DNA of 64,000 bases. It comes from Paractinoplanes polyasparticus (GTDB lineage Bacteria; Actinomycetota; Actinomycetes; Mycobacteriales; Micromonosporaceae). Location: positions 62,001 to 126,000 of the forward strand of contig NZ_JAHWFK010000052.1 in the NCBI RefSeq assembly GCF_019710575.1, read 5' to 3'. The notes beneath the pieces were generated by a model that saw nothing but the letters and a program-made list of their open reading frames with translations, had not been told where the DNA came from and searched no databases. Within the stretch, counting starts at the first letter, position 1, and every line of letters begins with the position of its first letter. The position numbers were made by a program, and so were the translations under genes. Below, one piece after another: positions 1 to 9,030 of the stretch.

Positions 1-818
1 GGCGCGTAGTCACCGCTGCCCGACCCGGTCACATTGATGGTGCCGCAGACCGACAGGGACGTGTACGAGGCGAGCGAGATGCGCGAGCCGGCGCTCATGG
101 ATCCGTTGCCCCGCACCACAACCCGCTGAATCGACGTACGTCCGGACGTGAGGCTGCCGATGCCCGCCTGCACTGCCGCGCGGAAATCCGTGCCGCTGTA
201 GACGCTGCCGCCCGAGGCGTTGCGGGCCGTCCACGTGCTTCCGCTGACGGTCACCTCCGACTGGAACGTTCCCGAACCGCAGCCGCTGCTGCTTCCGCTG
301 CCGACCTGAACCATCTGCCACTGCTGATTCTCGCCGTCGGCGTCGGCGAACTGCGACACGATGCCGCCGTCGGCCGTGGACCATTCCCAGACGTCCAGAG
401 CCTTGCCGCTGTGGCGATTGAGCAGGCGCACGTATCCGCCGGCCGAATCGCGCAGCGTGAACTGCTGCCGGTTCGTGCCGTTGTCGGTGTTCTGAATGAG
501 CTGGGTGCCGTCGTTGACATTCGGCAGTTCGAGCACCAGGCCGCTGTGCCGGCTCTTGATTTTGTAGTAACCGCTGCCGGCGTCCACGAACTGCCACTGC
601 TGCCAGTTGCCGTCGTTGCGGGTGAACTGGGCGATGCCCGCGCCGGCGTTCGTGGCCAGGTCGTAAACGTCCATCGCCTTGCCGCTGTTGCGGTTGACCA
701 GCACGTACCAGGCGGACGTGTTGACCGTAGCCGCCTCGGCCCGGGCGAGGCCGACGAGCGCACCCGTCGTGGCCAGCACGGAGACGGCCAGGGCGGCGAT
801 CCATCGTGGTCGGGGCAT
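1..818 (-). CDS. Secreted ricin-type lectin / beta-helix protein (3' end missing)
   Basis: The reading frame enters from the left edge and its start is at 818; an AGAGGA ribosome site lies 5 nt before that ATG, whereas the in-frame ATG at 824 is too close to it. The N-terminus is a signal peptide (MPRPRW then a hydrophobic stretch ending ARAEA). Residues about 35-165 form a ricin B-type carbohydrate-binding domain with repeated QW motifs (NWQQWQF, NQQWQM). A Ser/Gly linker follows, then the start of what looks like a right-handed beta-helix (pectate-lyase-like) domain with regular short strands. It is probably an exported polysaccharide-active or sugar-binding protein; the catalytic part, if any, lies outside the window. 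Confidence 0.8.
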   Translation of the reverse strand, partial: MPRPRWIAALAVSVLATTGALVGLARAEAATVNTSAWYVLVNRNSGKAMDVYDLATNAGAGIAQFTRNDGNWQQWQFVDAGSGYYKIKSRHSGLVLELPNVNDGTQLIQNTDNGTNRQQFTLRDSAGGYVRLLNRHSGKALDVWEWSTADGGIVSQFADADGENQQWQMVQVGSGSSSGCGSGTFQSEVTVSGSTWTARNASGGSVYSGTDFRAAVQAGIGSLTSGRTSIQRVVVRGNGSMSAGSRISLASYTSLSVCGTINVTGSGSGDYA

Positions 819-954
819 GATCATCCTCTGTTAGCGTTCACATAGATAGACGTCCATGAGTTTGGGACCGGTGCCCGGTGGTGTCAACCCGCCCCGGCGA
901 AAATGTCGTAGGGCTCCGCTACCTTCTGCGCCAAGACTGCGAAAGGTGGCACGG

Positions 955-2379
955 ATGCCGGCTGACACGACGTACCTCGAGCTCTCCGAAGACTCCGGGA
1001 GCGCGCACAAGTTCTATGAGGTGACGGTCGACGGCGCCGACCTGACCGTCCGCTACGGACGCATCGGCGACCGCGGCCAGGTCAAGCAGTCCTCCTACAC
1101 CACACCCGACAAGGCCGCGTCCGAGGCGGCGAAAAAGATCGGCGAGAAGGTACGCAAGGGCTACGCGCCCGCCGTGCCGGGCGTGCGGCAACGCCGCGCC
1201 GTCTCGCGCCGCGAGATCGTCAGCACCCGTTCCACGGCCACCACCCGCGCGCCCATGCTGTGGCGCTACAAGTCGGGCAGCCCGGCCTTCGGCATCTTCG
1301 TCGACGACGACGTGTGCATGGTCGGCAACGAGAGCGGCCTGATCACCACGCTGAGCCACGGTGCGGAGGTGCTCCAGCAGTTCCGCCTGCCCGACGGCGT
1401 GAAGTGCCTGGTCGCCGACGACGACTGGATCTACGCGGGGTGCGACGACGGCAACGTCTACGACCTCTCCGGCAAGGTGCCCCGGCTGGCCTACCGCATC
1501 GCCGCCGACATCGACATCTACTGGCTCGACATCCACGACGGCGTGCTCGGGGTCTCCGACTCCGGCGGCGGCATCGCCGCCATCGACCACGAGGACGAAT
1601 TCCTCTGGCGCCGCCAGGGCCACGGCTCCAGCGCCTGGATGGTCCGCTGCGACACCCGGGCCGTGCACCACGGCCACTCCAAGGGCGTCACCAGCTACGA
1701 CTGGCGCACCGGGCAGGAGCTGTGGAACACGCGAACCAGCAACGTGCTGTTCGGCTGGCAGGAGGGCGACTCGCTCTACGCCGGCACCGGGCGGCGCCAG
1801 GTCGTCCAGCTCGGCAAGAACGGTGTCCACCGCCGGACGTACGAGTGTGACGCCCCCGTCTTCTCCTGCGCCACCGCCGAGGACGGTCGCTACGTCTTCG
1901 CCGGCGACAGCAGCTCCTCGATCTACTGCTTCGACACCTCGGGCACCCGGCTGTGGAAGCTGTCCACCGGTTGCGGCTCGGCCTACTCGATGCAATACCA
2001 CGACGAGCGCCTCTACATCGTCACCACCGACGGATCGCTGTCCTGCATCGACGCGAGCGAGGCCGCCATCCAGGCCGCCGTGGCAGGCACGATCCCCGAG
2101 CCGGTCGACGTGAAGGCCCCGCCCCGCATGCCGGCCGTCGTGCCGTCCACAACGGTCGAGGTCGTCCACGACGTCGCCGGCGGCGTGGTCGTCGAGTGCG
2201 TCGAAGAGGGCGGCCGCCTCCGCATCCGCGTGGTCTCGTCCGGCTACCACCAGGACTGGCAGGTCCAGTTCCCCAAGGGCATCCGGGAACGCGGCAGCCG
2301 CTACGTCGTGACCGGCGTGCGCGAGGCCGCCCGGGGCGGCTTCTACCGCACCTACGGCGAAGTCCGCCGTCTGCTCTGA
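955..2379 (+). CDS. WGR-domain protein with beta-propeller
   Basis: A 474-residue soluble protein. Residues about 5-70 are a WGR domain (VRYGRIGDRGQ core), a small module found in PARPs and in bacterial DNA-linked proteins. The rest has repeating strands typical of a PQQ/WD-like propeller (VAGDS..IYCFD, LWKLST, LSCID). I chose the ATG at 955 because GAAAGG lies 8 nt upstream and the WGR domain begins directly after it; the in-frame upstream ATG at 856 would add a basic, unconserved leader. No enzyme motif is visible. A DNA/protein-binding scaffold role is inference. Confidence 0.85.
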   Translation: MPADTTYLELSEDSGSAHKFYEVTVDGADLTVRYGRIGDRGQVKQSSYTTPDKAASEAAKKIGEKVRKGYAPAVPGVRQRRAVSRREIVSTRSTATTRAPMLWRYKSGSPAFGIFVDDDVCMVGNESGLITTLSHGAEVLQQFRLPDGVKCLVADDDWIYAGCDDGNVYDLSGKVPRLAYRIAADIDIYWLDIHDGVLGVSDSGGGIAAIDHEDEFLWRRQGHGSSAWMVRCDTRAVHHGHSKGVTSYDWRTGQELWNTRTSNVLFGWQEGDSLYAGTGRRQVVQLGKNGVHRRTYECDAPVFSCATAEDGRYVFAGDSSSSIYCFDTSGTRLWKLSTGCGSAYSMQYHDERLYIVTTDGSLSCIDASEAAIQAAVAGTIPEPVDVKAPPRMPAVVPSTTVEVVHDVAGGVVVECVEEGGRLRIRVVSSGYHQDWQVQFPKGIRERGSRYVVTGVREAARGGFYRTYGEVRRLL

Positions 2380-2416
2380 GCGGCGTCACGAGCGAGGCGC
2401 GCGCCGGGGCCGGTCC

Positions 2417-3640
2417 TCAGAACTGCATCGGATCGATGTCGCAGTTGGCGCGGGCCCCGGCGTGGGCAGCATGGATGGCCGCGTGGTCGGTACCGAGCAC
2501 GCGGCCATAGGCCTCGACGGTCTCGTTGAACAGCGCCACGCCGTCGGCTGCCCGGCCGATCGCTGTCAGATCGAACGAGACGTTGAGGGAGCACGCCAGG
2601 GTCGAAGGGTGCTCACGGCCGATCTGCTCGCGGCACAAGTCGAGGACTGCTGTGTCCAATGCGTAGGCTGTTGCCGCGATGGTCGACCCGAGCCAGCACG
2701 TATCGCTGGATGTCGCGGATCGCCTGATTCAGCCGGCTCGGATTCCTGAAGGCCTCGTCCAGTTCCGGCGCCCCCGTGGCGGCCCGGACGCCTTCGAACA
2801 GGTCGCGACCGATCGGCTCCGGCGCGAAGAATGAGCAGACCTGCAGGAGTTGCAGGGCCGCCGGGTCTCCACGGCCAGCCGGTCCAGGGCGACGTTCGCC
2901 GCCGCCGCGACCGGTATCTCACAGCCCGGCGCCAGATCGAGATCGGCCAGCCGGGCTTGCTTCTCCCTGATCAGATCGAGGTAGTCATTGACCGCCATGT
3001 CGGTCGCGTGCAGCCAGGCTGAGGCATGTTCGATCGCCAGTGGCAGGTCCCCGAGCGCTCCGGCGAGCCGATCCGCGTCGGGCTGAGGCAGGGTCGGGTT
3101 CCGGCGCTGCAGCAGGCGGACGCTTTCGGCCCGGGTGAAGACGCCCACCTCGAGCGATTCCGCGATCACGCTCCACTCCTGGTTACGGAGGTGATCAGGA
3201 CCTTGCCGGAGCCTTCCTCCGGGGAATAGTCGCGTACAGTCTCCGGGTTCTCCGCGTTGTCGAAGACCAGAAGCCAATTTCCGTACGGAATTCCGGCGCG
3301 CAAGGCATCTCGGACCTTGGGCACAGCGGAAATGACCTCGTTGCCCACGTCGAGGTCGAGCCGGTCGCCGAGTTCGATCAGCGACGCCAGGATCCCCGCC
3401 GGGCGCTCCGCCGGAACCCACCAGATGACGTCGTACTTGTTGCGATGCCGATAGGCGTATTCGATGGCTATCCGGGACTTGCAGACCCCACCCTCGCCGG
3501 GCAGCGCCTGCGGAAGCACGGCGGCCACGTTCTGCGTCCGCAACCTCGTCTCCAGCTGTTCGAGCAGCGCACGCCGACCGGTGAAGACCGGGTTCCGGGA
3601 GGCACGTCTCCCCAGACCTCAGGCGCCTGGCCCGTCGGTC
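2417..3640 (-). pseudogene. Decayed NB-ARC/TPR (FxsT-like) gene
   Basis: Translated pieces in three frames rebuild one STAND-type NTPase: VPP..RNPVFTGRRALLEQL, a P-loop region, WLLVFDNAENPE (Walker B), then VLITS|RNQEWSVIAE, LPLAIEHASAW, a winged-helix-like stretch, and a final TPR-like segment ending CDIDPMQF. Frame changes occur near 3605, at 3187-3188 (between LITS and RNQEW) and near 2862, each explained by one lost base. Near 2660 the frame changes again just where the central TPR array should begin, so most TPRs seem deleted. The P-loop reads GEGGVCKS instead of GxGGVGKT. The order matches the TPR protein of FxSxx-COOH peptide systems, but no peptide partner was found. It is very likely inactive. 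Confidence 0.8.
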
Positions 3641-3872
3641 GCCTCCCGGAGCCGACGGGCACTCGGGGCGTAGGGCCAGCCGGCAGACGTCTGTCCGGCC
3701 CGGACGCCTCCATCGGCCCACCACCGTCCCCGCGTCCACATCAAATGCTGATCTGTGCTGGGCCGGACGGACGGCGACCATCGTGGACAGCACCTGCGGC
3801 CCTCAGCCACCCTGCCTCGGTCACCGGTGCAGGCGGGCCGGGTGCACCATTCACAAGTAGATCACCGGTCCG

Positions 3873-3905
3873 GGCTCCGGCCCGGCCGCGGGCCGGGCCG
3901 GAGCC
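3873..3905 (-). terminator. Strong hairpin terminator after the Rpf gene
   Basis: A perfect 15-bp GC-rich inverted repeat (GGCTCCGGCCCGGCC with its complement, 3-nt loop) starts 8 bp after the Rpf stop codon. There is no U-tract, as is usual in actinomycetes. Confidence 0.8.
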
Positions 3906-3912
3906 GGGTGGG

Positions 3913-4497
3913 TCAGAGCGCCAGACGCTGACCCGGGAAGATCCTGTTAGGGCTGTCCAGAATCGACTTGTTCAGCTGGTAAAGGGTCTTCCAGCCGCCC
4001 TTGATGTGGTTCTTCGCGGCGATCTTGGCCAGGGTGTCGCCGGAGCGGACGACGTAGTGCTTGCCTGTGGCCTTGACCGTCGACTTCTTGGCCGCCGCCT
4101 TCTTGGCGGTCGCCGACTTCTTCGCGGCGGTCGACTTCTTGGCGGCTGCCGGCTTGGCTGCGCCGGCCTTCTTGCCGCAGGTCGGCCAGGCGCCGATGCC
4201 CTGGCCCTTCAGCACCTTCTCGGCGATTCTGATCTGCTCGGCCTTGGTGGCCTTGTTCGCGGTCGAGGCGTACTTCGTGCCGCCGTACGCCTTCCACGTG
4301 CTGCGGCTGAACTGCAGGCCACCGTAGTAGCCGTTGCCGGTGTTGATGCTCCAGTTGCCACCGGACTCGCACTTGGCGATCGCGTCCCAGTTCACTGCGG
4401 CCTGGGCCGGGGAGGCCGGGCCGAGCAGGCTGACCGCGCCGGCGACACCCGCGGCCGCCAGTCCGAGCGCGACACGGGTCTTCTGTGCAAATGCCAT
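3913..4497 (-). CDS. Resuscitation-promoting factor-like transglycosylase with LysM
   Basis: A 194-residue exported protein that should cleave peptidoglycan glycan strands during spore germination or resuscitation. It has a signal peptide with predicted cleavage after AQA (residue 33), then an Rpf lysozyme-like domain (WDAIAKCESGGNW, catalytic Glu44; YYGGLQFSRSTWKAYGG) to about residue 107. A Lys/Ala-rich linker with AAKKS-type repeats follows, then one LysM domain (HYVVRSGDTLAKIAAKN) to the C-terminus. The domain order matches actinobacterial Rpf-LysM proteins. It is a single gene, controlled by the riboswitch just upstream and closed by a strong hairpin. Confidence 0.95.
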   Translation of the reverse strand: MAFAQKTRVALGLAAAGVAGAVSLLGPASPAQAAVNWDAIAKCESGGNWSINTGNGYYGGLQFSRSTWKAYGGTKYASTANKATKAEQIRIAEKVLKGQGIGAWPTCGKKAGAAKPAAAKKSTAAKKSATAKKAAAKKSTVKATGKHYVVRSGDTLAKIAAKNHIKGGWKTLYQLNKSILDSPNRIFPGQRLAL

Positions 4498-4507
4498 GAG
4501 AGAGCTA

Positions 4508-4685
4508 CCTCCACGCCTGCGAGGTGAGCTGTCGGGTTCGGGCTGAGGTGCCCGGCCGCACGTGGCGGCTTCACCCCGAGGCGCGCGTCAGCGCGCCGAG
4601 GAACGTGTGGTTCCCCCGCTCCATGCCTGGGTTCGTTTCCCTCGGGGCGGCGGCAGGGATTCGGCGTTCCGCCCGGGGCGTCCAC
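4508..4685 (-). promoter_or_regulatory. c-di-AMP (ydaO-type) riboswitch
   Basis: The leader before the Rpf gene, read on the minus strand, contains the hallmark blocks of ydaO-yuaA riboswitches in order: GCCGAATCCCTGCCGCC, GGGGGAACCAC, CGGGGTGAAGCCGCC, CCGAACCCGACAGCTCACC and finally CGCAGGCG just before the ribosome site. This class binds cyclic di-AMP and in actinomycetes very often precedes rpf and other cell-wall hydrolase genes. Boundaries are approximate. Confidence 0.9.
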
Positions 4686-4812
4686 GTTCGCGGACCGGCC
4701 GACGGTATCCACGCCCGGGCCCGTACGGCCAAGCCCGAAGGGCGGAAGGTGAAAAGGCTCTCAGATCCGGAAGAGTCCCCGCGGACAACCCGGGCCGTTG
4801 TGAACCAGCAGG

Positions 4813-5154
4813 TCAGGCCAGTGCGGCCTCGACCGTCGGGTACAGGGCCAGCATCCGGTCGAGGTTGACCACCTCGACCACGGTCGAAACCGGCGGGTGC
4901 AGCTCGGCCAGCCGCAGCGAGATGCCCCGGTCCTCGGCCAGGCGGTGCAGCTGGACGAAGATGCGCAGGCCGCTCGAGTCGCAGAACGTCAGGCCACGCA
5001 GGTCGAGCACCAGTCGTTCGACGCCGGACGCCAGGGCGGCCTCGCCGGCTTCCTCGAGCACGTGAGTGACGTCACGGTCGAGTTCACCGCTCACGGTCAG
5101 CACGGTGTCCCGGCCGTTGGCCTTACCGACGGTCACCGTCAGCTGTTCGGTCAT
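4813..5154 (-). CDS. STAS-domain anti-sigma factor antagonist
   Basis: A 113-residue single STAS domain of the SpoIIAA/RsbV type. It contains the beta-strand and helix pattern VTVGKANGRDTVLTVSGELD and the phosphorylation loop LTFCDSSGL, where Ser60 is the expected target of an anti-sigma kinase and of a PP2C phosphatase. The ATG overlaps the stop codon of the upstream PP2C gene by four bases (ATGA), so the two are translationally coupled. In partner-switching pathways this protein, when dephosphorylated, would free a sigma factor from its anti-sigma kinase; no such kinase is encoded next to it. Confidence 0.93.
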   Translation of the reverse strand: MTEQLTVTVGKANGRDTVLTVSGELDRDVTHVLEEAGEAALASGVERLVLDLRGLTFCDSSGLRIFVQLHRLAEDRGISLRLAELHPPVSTVVEVVNLDRMLALYPTVEAALA

Positions 5155-6395
5155 GCTGGTTCCTCGATCTCGTCCGGCTGCGTTGCCGTCGGCAGAGTAT
5201 TCAACGAAGCGGCCGCCGACCACTCGACCAGCATGAGGGTGGCGTCGTCGGCGGGCGGCCCGCCCTGGTGCTCGATGACCGCCAGGGCCAGCCGGCGCAC
5301 CGCCTCGGGCGCGGGCAGCCCGGCCGCCGCGTTGCGTTCCACCAGGTCGATCGTGCGCGGCAGGCCGAACCGTTCGCCGCCGGCCGTTCGCGCCTCGGTC
5401 ACGCCGTCGGTGTAGAGCAGCAGCCGGTCGTCCGGCTCGAACGCCTCCTCGGCCACTTCGGCCGCCGCATCGGGCAAGCCCAGCGGCAGGCGGCGACCGG
5501 CCTTGAGCTCGAGCACCGCGTGCCCGCCGCGCAGCACGACCGGGGCCGGGTGCCCGGCGTTGAGGTAGCGCAGCCGGCCGGTGTCCAGGTGCAGTTCGGC
5601 CAGTACGGCGGTGGCGAAACGGCTGTCGCGGAACTGCCCGGTCAGCGCGGTGTCGACCGCCCGCGCCTGATCGATCAGTCCCCCGCCGGCCCGCCGGGCT
5701 GCCCGGAGCGCGGCCAGCGCGACCGTGCACGTCAGGCCGGCCTCCAGACCACGGCCCGCCGCGTCCAGCACCGCCAGCCACATGACACCGTCGTCGACGG
5801 CGTAGTCGAATCCGTCCCCGCCCACGTCGTAGCAGGGCTGCAGGACGGTGCTGATCACGGCCCGGTCGAAGCTGGCCGTCAGCGGCGGCAGCGACGCCCA
5901 CAGCAGCTCGGCGGCGGTCGACATCGGCTGGGACCGGCGGGCCCGTTCCAGGTGGTCGCCGCGTTGCTTGGTGCTGTTCATCAGGTGTCCGACCAGCCCG
6001 GCGACCATTTCACAGCGCTCCGGGAAGCCCTCTTCACGGGCCACGGCGGCGTCACCGCCGACAAACTCGATCACGCCGAGGCGGTCGGTGCCGTCGACCA
6101 TCGGGGTCCACCAGCGGTAGCCGGGCCCGTCGCCGGTCGGAGCCGAGCGGACCCGGGTGAACACCCGGCCCGGCAGGGTGCCGTCGATCGGCAGGACATC
6201 GGGCGCCGGACCCGGCTGCGACAGGGGGGTCAACGCCGTCTGCTCGTAGTTGACCACCCAGATGCGGGTGCGCACCCCGAGCCGCGCCATCACCACGTCG
6301 AGGGCGGGAGCGATCTCGTCGGGACGCCACCGGTGGGAGCCCGCCAAGATCTGCTGCAGCGCCTCGTACCATCGCAGCTCGGTCGCTTGATCCAT
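5151..6395 (-). CDS. GAF-linked SpoIIE/RsbU-type PP2C phosphatase
   Basis: A 414-residue soluble phosphatase. Residues about 15-170 form a GAF-like sensory domain, and residues about 200-395 a SpoIIE-type PPM domain with metal-binding motifs CYDVGGDGFDY, YTDGVTEAR and ADDATLML. The usual DxxGHG loop reads DAAGRGLEA, so the His is replaced by Arg. It probably dephosphorylates the STAS protein encoded immediately downstream (4-bp overlap). The start at 6395 (MDQATELRW) is preferred to an upstream in-frame ATG at 6503, which would add a basic leader and run into the M4 protease stop. The ribosome site is weak (GAGTG). Confidence 0.92.
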   Translation of the reverse strand: MDQATELRWYEALQQILAGSHRWRPDEIAPALDVVMARLGVRTRIWVVNYEQTALTPLSQPGPAPDVLPIDGTLPGRVFTRVRSAPTGDGPGYRWWTPMVDGTDRLGVIEFVGGDAAVAREEGFPERCEMVAGLVGHLMNSTKQRGDHLERARRSQPMSTAAELLWASLPPLTASFDRAVISTVLQPCYDVGGDGFDYAVDDGVMWLAVLDAAGRGLEAGLTCTVALAALRAARRAGGGLIDQARAVDTALTGQFRDSRFATAVLAELHLDTGRLRYLNAGHPAPVVLRGGHAVLELKAGRRLPLGLPDAAAEVAEEAFEPDDRLLLYTDGVTEARTAGGERFGLPRTIDLVERNAAAGLPAPEAVRRLALAVIEHQGGPPADDATLMLVEWSAAASLNTLPTATQPDEIEEPA

Positions 6396-6499
6396 GGCAC
6401 TCAGCTTAGGCCCGCGCGCACCGGCCTGAGCCGGTCGAGCGTCGTCCGGAGCGTACGGGGGACAGCGGTGCCCGCCCGGACGGCGGGCACCGCGGTCCG

Positions 6500-8713
6500 T
6501 CACAGCGAGAGGGTCCAGCCGGTCAGGGTGCCGGTGTCGACCGTGGCGGCGTCCTGCACCCGCAGGGTCCAGGTGCCGTCGGCGGTCTCGCCGGCGAGGT
6601 TGACCGCGTACGTCCGGTCGATGTTGTCGGTGCTGCCTTCGGCCCGGTTGTGCAGGACGTAGGCCGTGCCGTCGGGAGCGATCAGGCTGACCACCAGGTC
6701 ACCGATGTAGGTGTGCCGGATGTGCACCTCGACCCCGCTCGTCGCCGACGGCCTGGCGGTGCACCCGTCGATCGTGACGGTGCTGGTCACCGTCGTGTTG
6801 TCGGGGATCGGCACGGCCGTGGCGCTGGTGGCGGCGCACCGGGCGCCGCTGTTGACCGTGACCGTGAGGTCCCGCGTCCGGGTGATCGACGGGGCCGCCG
6901 CGGTGATCCGGATCGCCCCGCTCGTCCGTGCCGCGGTGGCGTCAGCGCTGACTGTGATCGTGGTGGACTCACCCGCCGTGACGGTGGCCGGCTCGAACGA
7001 GACGGTCACGCCGGCCGGAGCGGCGCCGGCCGAGAAGGTGATCGGCTCCGCCTCGCCGTTGACCAACGCGGTGGTCGCCGTGACCGTGGCCGATTCGCCG
7101 GGGCCGACGGCAGCGGTCGCCGCCGAAAGAGCCACCGAGAAGTCGTTGCCCGTCGAGCACTGCTCGTCCGCGCCGGCCACGTTCACTGAGGTCCACGCGG
7201 CCTGCACGGCCTTGTACTCGGCGCTGCAGAAGCCGTACAGGTCACTGGCGGCGGACAGGGAATAGGCCCGCGCGGTGTTGCCCGGGCTCGCGGTGCTGAC
7301 GTAGCCGGTGTTCGAGACGAAGTACGAGTCGAGCGCCCGGAACCAGATCTTGGCTGCCTTCTCCTTGCCGATGCCGACCACGGGGTCGGCCGTGCCACAG
7401 ACCGGCGAGGTGCCGTACGGGCCGGCCCCGCTGCCCTCGGCCAGGTTGAAGAAGAAGTGGTTGGCCACGCCGGACGAGTAGTGCACGTCGACGCTGCGGG
7501 TGCTCGTCGACCAGCAGCCGTGCGAGCGACCGTCGAGCGTCGGGTTGTACATGTAGCGCAGCGGCGAGCCGTTGCCGTTGATGTCGATCTTCTCGCCGAT
7601 GTCGTAGTCGCCGGCGTCCGCCGCGCTGTTCGCGTGGAACTCGACCATGCTGCCGAAGATGTCGCTGGTGGCCTCGTTCAGGCCGCCGGACTCGCCGGAG
7701 TACGTCAGGCCGCCCGGCACCACGTTCTCGGTGACGCCGTGCGCCATCTCGTGCCCGGCCACGTCCAGCGCGACCAGCGGCTTGGCGTTGCCGCTGCCGT
7801 CGCCGTAGGTCATCTGCGCGCCGTCCCAGAACGCGTTCACGTAGTTGCTGCCGTAGTGCACCCGCGACGGCACGCCCCGCCCGTCGCCGAAGATGCCGTT
7901 GCGGCCGTGCACGTCCTTGAAGTAGTCGAAGGTCACCGCGGCGCCGAAGTGCGCGTCGACCGCGGCCGACTGCCGGTCGGCGGGGGCGCCGGTGCCCCAG
8001 GTGTTGTCGGCGTCGGCGAAGGTGGTGCAGGCGCCGGACGTACGGTTGTTCATGTCGCAGGTCAGGCCGCCACCGCGGGTGGGATCGACCAGGTTGTACG
8101 AGGATCCGGCCGCCGTGGACTCGAGCGCGACCGCGCCGGAATAGATGCTGTTGCCGGTGCCGGCGACGTTCTCGATCTCGTCGTACGAGCCGACGACGGC
8201 CCCGGTCAGCGCGTCGGAGATCACGTGGAAGCGCGACGGCGTCTGCTTGTCCGGCTGCCACCCGGTGATCACGGTCTCCCACGACAGCCGGCCGACGCCG
8301 CTGGTCGCGTCGACGAAGAGCTCCGGCTTCCCGGTGCCGGTGATGGAGCCCTCGAACTCGCCCTTGGCCGTGGCCGCCGCCCGCTCGGCGCTGACCGACG
8401 GCTTGGTGCCCAGGCTGAGGGGCTTGACCAGACCCACCGAGGAGCCCGCGTACGTGCCGTCGGCCTTGGTCCGGATGACCAGGTCACCGCCGGCGACGCG
8501 CAGACCGTCGTAGGTGCGGGTGTAGCGGACAGTCCCCTTCTTGCTGCTGTAGACCGTGTACCTGTCCTGACCGGACTTCTTGATCGCCGAACCGGCCTGG
8601 TCGAGCAGTGACGAGCCGGGTGTGGCCGGCGCGGCCTGCGCGTTCGTGGTGGTGACCACCAGGCTCCCACTGACCAGGGCGATAGCGCCGGCCAGCGCGA
8701 CAGCAAATCTCAC
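6500..8713 (-). CDS. Secreted M4 (thermolysin-like) metalloprotease with P domain
   Basis: A 737-residue zinc endopeptidase. The GTG at 8713 is chosen because GGGGAGG lies 6 nt upstream and translation then begins directly with a signal peptide (VRFAVALAGAIALVSG...NAQAA); an ATG at 8740 has no ribosome site and lies inside a palindrome. After an FTP/PepSY-like propeptide come the zinc motif HEMAH (His321, Glu322, His325) and the third ligand in GGLNEATSD (Glu347), then the M4 alpha-helical half. Residues about 535-630 are Ig-like, and the C-terminal 110 residues form a proprotein-convertase P domain (HTYIGDLVVSLIAPDGT...GTWTLRVQD). It is likely an exported nutrient-scavenging protease. Confidence 0.95.
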   Translation of the reverse strand: MRFAVALAGAIALVSGSLVVTTTNAQAAPATPGSSLLDQAGSAIKKSGQDRYTVYSSKKGTVRYTRTYDGLRVAGGDLVIRTKADGTYAGSSVGLVKPLSLGTKPSVSAERAAATAKGEFEGSITGTGKPELFVDATSGVGRLSWETVITGWQPDKQTPSRFHVISDALTGAVVGSYDEIENVAGTGNSIYSGAVALESTAAGSSYNLVDPTRGGGLTCDMNNRTSGACTTFADADNTWGTGAPADRQSAAVDAHFGAAVTFDYFKDVHGRNGIFGDGRGVPSRVHYGSNYVNAFWDGAQMTYGDGSGNAKPLVALDVAGHEMAHGVTENVVPGGLTYSGESGGLNEATSDIFGSMVEFHANSAADAGDYDIGEKIDINGNGSPLRYMYNPTLDGRSHGCWSTSTRSVDVHYSSGVANHFFFNLAEGSGAGPYGTSPVCGTADPVVGIGKEKAAKIWFRALDSYFVSNTGYVSTASPGNTARAYSLSAASDLYGFCSAEYKAVQAAWTSVNVAGADEQCSTGNDFSVALSAATAAVGPGESATVTATTALVNGEAEPITFSAGAAPAGVTVSFEPATVTAGESTTITVSADATAARTSGAIRITAAAPSITRTRDLTVTVNSGARCAATSATAVPIPDNTTVTSTVTIDGCTARPSATSGVEVHIRHTYIGDLVVSLIAPDGTAYVLHNRAEGSTDNIDRTYAVNLAGETADGTWTLRVQDAATVDTGTLTGWTLSL

Positions 8714-8732
8714 GTGTTTCCTCCCCACGATC

Positions 8733-8750
8733 ACAGGCATTAATGCCTGT
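8733..8750. promoter_or_regulatory. Perfect 18-bp palindrome before the M4 protease (putative operator)
   Basis: ACAGGCATTAATGCCTGT is a perfect palindrome centred about 28 bp before the GTG start and just before the ribosome site. It fits a dimeric repressor site. No obvious -35/-10 pair was identified around it. Confidence 0.6.
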
Positions 8751-8847
8751 CGATACGTGAGATCATGTCGCGTTTGCCTGCGGCACGGGGGATCGACACA
8801 CGTAAAACTTAAGTTTCCATTCAGATTCGTCTATGTAGGCCCGCGGT

Positions 8848-9030
8848 TCACCGGACGACGGTCACCGGGCATTTCGCGTACGCGGCCACGTGCTGACTGA
8901 CCGAGCCGAGCACCAGCCCGGCGAAGCCCTCGTGGCCGCGATGGCCGACCACGAGCAGGTCGGCGCCCTCGGACTCGTCTATCAGAATCTTGGCGGGGCG
9001 GCCCTGCCGGACCAGCCTGTACGCGGTGGA
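8848..9030 (-). pseudogene. C-terminal fragment of a universal stress protein
   Basis: On the minus strand this stretch encodes RLVRQGRPAKILIDESEG, then ADLLVVGHRGHEGF and GLVLGSVSQHVAAYAKCPVTVVR before a stop at 8848. This is the C-terminal half of a UspA domain with its ATP-binding G-x2-G-x9-G(S/T) signature. No N-terminal half precedes it; instead the sequence runs into the opposite-strand universal stress gene. The right boundary is approximate because both strands read as Usp-like at 9005-9030. It is almost certainly not functional. Confidence 0.75.

Noticed and set aside
2417..3640. Intact immune STAND NTPase
   Set aside because: At least three frame changes, a damaged P-loop and a missing TPR array make an active product very unlikely.
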